10,000 nucleotides of DNA. Origin: Acropora yongei (taxonomy: Eukaryota > Cnidaria > Anthozoa > Scleractinia > Acroporidae). A program made the translations under genes and the position numbers. Numbering within the stretch: position 1 is the first letter of the stretch; each line of letters opens with the position of its first letter. The notes under the pieces are model-generated. The model was given only the letters and a program-made list of their open reading frames with translations. It was not told where the DNA came from and searched no databases. Below, in pieces: positions 7,561 through 10,000 of the stretch. The stretch is from positions 2,270,031 through 2,280,030 of the forward strand of contig BLFN01000626.1 in assembly GCA_014634225.1 (NCBI GenBank). Direction: 5' to 3'.

Positions 7561-7756
7561 AACCAGTTGCGGGCATCCGTGCCAGTGAGCCTTCCACCAT
7601 CTCTCTGGTTTTAACATACCATCCAACCACTCAACTCATCTCACGAAATTTCCATCTACTGCCCCGTGATCCTGACATTGCAGCTATTTTTTAACCCGTG
7701 CGCATCTCGTGTGCTTATCGACGTGATCAGAACCTGCGTGATTATCTAATCAGAAG

Positions 7757-7763
7757 CACCCTC
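7757..7763 (+). repeat. target-site duplication, left copy
   Basis: CACCCTC, repeated at 8095-8101. Removing the 331 bp between the copies plus one copy restores a continuous reading frame across the PLE. Confidence 0.8.
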
Positions 7764-8094
7764 GGGCCGAACGAAATGCCAAAAAATATTCTTTAATTTT
7801 CTGTCTTCTGTTTTACAACTGAAACATTCTGGCCGAACGAAAATATCAAAAACAGAACCGCCCTACAAAACTACAAAATACTAAATTTATACGAAGCTGG
7901 TGACAAAAAAACTAGCTGATCTGCATGTTTAACGAGGCGAAGGCGCAAAAACAGGATTATACAAAGGAAAAAAACTATGGCTAGAAATACAATGCGTTCT
8001 TAGGTGTAAATGAACTCTAAGGCTGACAAAGCGAAATATGCGAAAATGAAACGACAAAGCTGCTTACAAAAAAATTAAAACTATTTCTTTTGTT
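7764..8094. mobile_element. 331-bp non-coding insertion inside PLE remnant B
   Basis: It is bounded on both sides by CACCCTC. The PLE coding text stops at the left copy and resumes after the right copy; the total excess of 338 bp explains the change of frame. The insert starts GGGCCGAACGAAATG and ends TTTCTTTTGTT, and these ends are not inverted repeats. An internal direct repeat, GGCCGAACGAAA, occurs at 7765-7776 and 7832-7843. No coding frame, A/B box or clear poly-A tail is visible. It may be a truncated SINE or LINE tail, or an unrecognised non-autonomous element. Confidence 0.8.
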
Positions 8095-8101
8095 CACCCT
8101 C
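8095..8101 (+). repeat. target-site duplication, right copy
   Basis: Second CACCCTC, directly followed by the resumed PLE coding sequence. Confidence 0.8.
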
Positions 8102-8588
8102 ACTAACCCGACTTCAGCTGATGAGGATTGCGGTACGTTCCCCTGTGGCCGATCTCGCTGCAACACCTGCCTCCACACCAACACCTCCACATTTCTCGAT
8201 ACTCCGGGCGGACGTCGCCATTTCCATTTTTTTTTTCAAAATCTACCTGTTAATGCGAGAACGTGGTCTATGCTATAAAATGTCACGCATGTCACAAGAT
8301 CTTTTTCGGAGAAACTGGTAGATTTAGAGTACATCTATGTTCCACAAGGCTACCAGACTCCGATCTTTCTGTTGGACGCCATTTTGCTTCTTCGAGTCAC
8401 ACAACTCAGTACAAGCTGGTTTCTGTCATCCATTTGGGTTTCGGGGATGCCACAGACAGACACAGTTTTGAGACCAGGATGAATTGCAGACACCGCACCC
8501 TACACTCAAGTCAGCGCGCGCTGTAGACGTTCCGATTTTTGTTTTTATTTGAACGTCACGTTACACACGCTGTTTTTCAGTTGCTCTC

Positions 8589-8629
8589 AAACCGCTTATG
8601 AAGAGGGAGAACCATCTAAACGTTTGGTT
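8589..8629 (+). ncRNA. hammerhead-ribozyme-like motif in the PLE 3' region (decayed)
   Basis: Seen: CTTATGA (8595-8601) differs from CUGANGA by one base. AGAGG (8602-8606) can pair with CCATCT (8612-8617) with one bulge, as helix II. TAAA (8617-8620) stands for GAAA, then CGTT. AACCG (8590-8594) pairs with TGGTT (8625-8629) over five positions, one of them G-T, as helix I. The motif lies about 65 bp after the nuclease stop, where PLEs are known to carry hammerheads. Two core substitutions make activity unlikely. As at 61-95, there is an extra A after the core. Confidence 0.4.
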
Positions 8630-8728
8630 AGCATTTACAATTTTTGTGCCAAATTTGAACTTTCCTTCATCTTTCATCCGTCTTAATCACCTGTCGTTTC
8701 ATTTCCGTCAAGAAAGAATATTGCTGTC

Positions 8729-8749
8729 AATAATAGTAATAATAATAAC
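8729..8749. repeat. TAA-rich microsatellite, SINE tail
   Basis: AATAATAGTAATAATAATAA. On the minus strand it forms the (TTA)n 3' tail of the adjoining SINE. Confidence 0.8.
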
Positions 8750-8928
8750 TTAAGTAAAGTCTCATTTCTAATAGCCAGGCACAGGTGCTCTACTAATCGG
8801 GGAGACAAATCAAACTGAATCACAACAAATCAAATAATAGATCAAATAAAACCACAATACCCGAGGAAAAACCTCTAAGAACAGAGTAGAGAACCAACAA
8901 ACTCAATCCACATAAGACAGCGGCTCTG

Positions 8929-8939
8929 GGAATCGAGCC
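8929..8939 (-). promoter_or_regulatory. RNA polymerase III B box of the SINE
   Basis: The minus strand reads GGCTCGATTCC, one substitution from GGTTCRANNCC. Confidence 0.75.
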
Positions 8940-8959
8940 CGCGCCACATCGGTGGTAGG

Positions 8960-8970
8960 CCATTGCGCCA
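8960..8970 (-). promoter_or_regulatory. RNA polymerase III A box of the SINE
   Basis: The minus strand reads TGGCGCAATGG, fitting the TRGCNNAGYGG consensus with one difference. Confidence 0.7.
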
Positions 8971-8989
8971 ACCCTGTTCTATGAGACAT

Positions 8990-9839
8990 GTGATGCATTT
9001 GGTCATTTAACAAACCTTCACAATGAATTACGACTGCGCAATTCTGAGAACCCCCCTGAAGAGTCTTCCTCAGTAGAAAACTCGTGCACATGCTTAGTCA
9101 CGTATTTCACGGTTACCTCAATTTAAAAGCGAGTCCTCGACACAAAACGTGTATTCCTGCAATATCATTAGTTGAACTTGAAGACTCGCTTTGTACCAAA
9201 GGCAAATAGTGACCCAGAATTATCAGAGAACAGATTGCACATTACAAGTTTAGTCGGTCTTTATTTTCCAGAACTACTCAATCACACCCGCGCAAAGCTG
9301 TATGCGTTACGTGGCATTCATAAAGAGTTCTTTCATCATGAACAGCACGCTCAGACTCGAAATCTCTTATTCAACCTTAAATCCATACCGTTAAAAATAA
9401 TACCAATTAGAGATTAGTCCCATCTTCGAATTCTCGCCTTAATCCTCTTTTAATACTGCGCTGAAAATTTCCAAAAATTGAATTAGCTGAGCTAACCCTG
9501 TATTAAAATGAAACTTAAGTAGTAAGAAGCTGTTACTACCGTATCCGTATGACAGTAACACACAAAAAGAAATTTTAATCTCTGACCCAGGCTTCGAAAA
9601 AATAAACAAAATATGTAAGAGCTTTTCCCACTGTAACGGTTTCTTTTGAAAATGCTTGTTTCCTAGAGTCAAAATCTTCTGTGAAGTATCTCAAGGAAAG
9701 TTCCTTCATGATCACCTTTTGAGGACACAGTGTGACCACCCCCGCTCCCCAAGAAAAACAATACTGAAACTCTAAGAAAAGCGTTCTACGAAAGATATAT
9801 GAATGAGAACGAACAGTTGGGAACCCTATGGCAGACAGG
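8990..9839. other. no convincing gene; flank of the SRCR exon
   Basis: A plus-strand open stretch at 9172-9417 has no ATG start and no recognisable domain. A minus-strand stretch at 9672-9439 is low-information. A minus-strand AATAAA (9265-9260 on the plus coordinates) could serve as a polyadenylation signal for the SRCR gene but is about 575 bp past its stop. A short inverted repeat, AAAGCGAGTC at 9127-9136 against GACTCGCTTT at 9182-9191, is present. Confidence 0.45.
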
Positions 9840-10000
9840 CTAAGGTATCGTGGAAGAACACTCTACACTGGCATCTTCGCTATGAGCGCAATTATGTTGT
9901 CGGAATCCTCTGGAAACGCAGCTTTCGATAAATGCCTCTCCTCCATTGCAGTCCACGTCATCTAACAGGATATCCCCAGATCCCTGGCCGAAACTGGCGC
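9840..10000 (-). CDS. SRCR-domain protein, C-terminal exon (partial)
   Basis: Read from the window edge (10000) down to TAG at 9842-9840: 52 codons in one clean frame, cut by the window at the 5' side. The text [19 protein letters not shown], then [17 protein letters not shown], is the C-terminal half of a scavenger receptor cysteine-rich domain. Four of its conserved cysteines are at positions 17, 27, 37 and 47 of the visible fragment, with the LDDV, H-x-C and HSEDA motifs in place. SRCR proteins are secreted or membrane receptors for ligand and microbe binding, and are numerous in cnidarians. The protein ends five residues after the last cysteine, so there is no transmembrane segment unless this is read through or spliced. 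I see no GT donor before the stop at the usual place, so I treat it as a terminal exon. A degraded copy is the alternative. Confidence 0.8.
   Translation of the reverse strand, partial: ASFGQGSGDILLDDVDCNGGEAFIESCVSRGFRQHNCAHSEDASVECSSTIP

Larger units (their letters stand above)
7570..8526 (+). pseudogene. Penelope-like element remnant B: RT tail, zinc linker, GIY-YIG
   Basis: The open frame of remnant A continues without a stop into a different PLE segment, LVLTYHPTTQLISRNFHLL (about 7605-7665), which belongs downstream of a reverse transcriptase. A TAA (7692-7694) interrupts it. YRRDQNLRDYLIRSTL follows to 7763, where a 331-bp insertion splits the gene. It resumes at 8102. The linker has C19, C24, C27 and H29 (counting from ATG 8090) in CGRSRCNTCLH. 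A T run at 8227-8236 coincides with a frameshift. The nuclease text then continues from 8263 with VYAIKCHACHKIFFGETGR, where Phe-Phe replaces the Tyr-Ile of the usual motif. VGRHFASSSH and a RHRTLH tail end at the stop 8524-8526. This is a different PLE lineage from remnant A. Confidence 0.82.
8729..8985 (-). mobile_element. tRNA-headed SINE
   Basis: Read on the minus strand: the head contains TGGCGCAATGG (8970-8960), an A-box match, and GGCTCGATTCC (8939-8929), a B-box match to GGTTCRANNCC with one change. Only 20 bp separate the boxes, less than in a tRNA, so the head has a deletion of roughly 10-15 bp. A tRNA-unrelated body follows, with GTTTGTTGGTTCTCTACTC and GAGGTTTTTCCTCGGGTA, which I recognise as a common anthozoan SINE body. 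It ends in the TTA tail. Such elements are transcribed by RNA polymerase III and moved by a LINE. The exact 5' end and target duplication are not visible. Confidence 0.82.

Noticed and set aside
8911..8980. A functional tRNA gene on the minus strand
   Set aside because: The boxes are too close and the acceptor and anticodon arms do not form. The flanking body and TTA tail identify a SINE head.
9172..9417. Plus-strand open stretch of 81 codons
   Set aside because: It begins with TTG, has no ATG start, and matches no family I recognise. It remains possible as a fragment of an unknown element.
9439..9672. Minus-strand open frame of 77 codons
   Set aside because: Low-complexity composition in AT-rich DNA, with no motif or neighbour to support it.

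Overview
KIND OF ORGANISM. The window reads as intergenic DNA from an animal, most probably a cnidarian (stony coral or sea anemone). Four things point that way: a BEL/Pao LTR retrotransposon, several Penelope-like elements (PLEs) with GIY-YIG nuclease domains, a broken copy of the TPR-CHAT repeat gene family that is greatly expanded in corals, and a tRNA-headed SINE of a type I associate with anthozoans. The assignment rests on recognising these families from memory. No operon, ribosome binding site or other bacterial feature is visible. LAYOUT. 1-240: decayed 53-bp tandem repeats with a hammerhead-ribozyme-like core. 241-884: nothing recognisable. 885-956: 12-bp minisatellite rich in CCATGG whose two halves are inverted. 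1072-1664: long imperfect inverted repeat (fold-back structure). 1665-2048: AT-rich, no gene. 2049-5322: heavily broken BEL/Pao retrotransposon with a 5' LTR, candidate primer binding site, gag, zinc knuckles, a protease fragment joined to the end of the reverse transcriptase, integrase pieces, a polypurine tract and a 3' LTR cut short. 5395-6402 (minus): decayed TPR-CHAT gene fragment. 6402-6850 (minus): PLE remnant abutting the TPR fragment. 6906-7249: no gene. 7250-7560 and 7570-8526 (plus): two PLE remnants in tandem; the second is interrupted at 7764-8094 by a 331-bp non-coding insertion between 7-bp direct repeats. 8589-8629: a second hammerhead-like motif, just downstream of that PLE. 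8729-8985 (minus): SINE with RNA polymerase III A and B boxes and a TAA-rich tail. 8990-9839: nothing convincing. 9840-10000 (minus): C-terminal half of an SRCR domain, the only piece that reads cleanly as a host coding exon. HOW IT WORKS TOGETHER. There is no functional cassette. The window is a layered graveyard of retroelements beside the end of one SRCR gene. Nearly every coding trace carries frameshifts (often at T homopolymers), stops or internal deletions. The most informative signals are structural: the hammerhead-like motifs tied to PLE ends, the datable 331-bp insertion, the PLE/TPR junction and the fold-back structure. I found no convincing new biological system.
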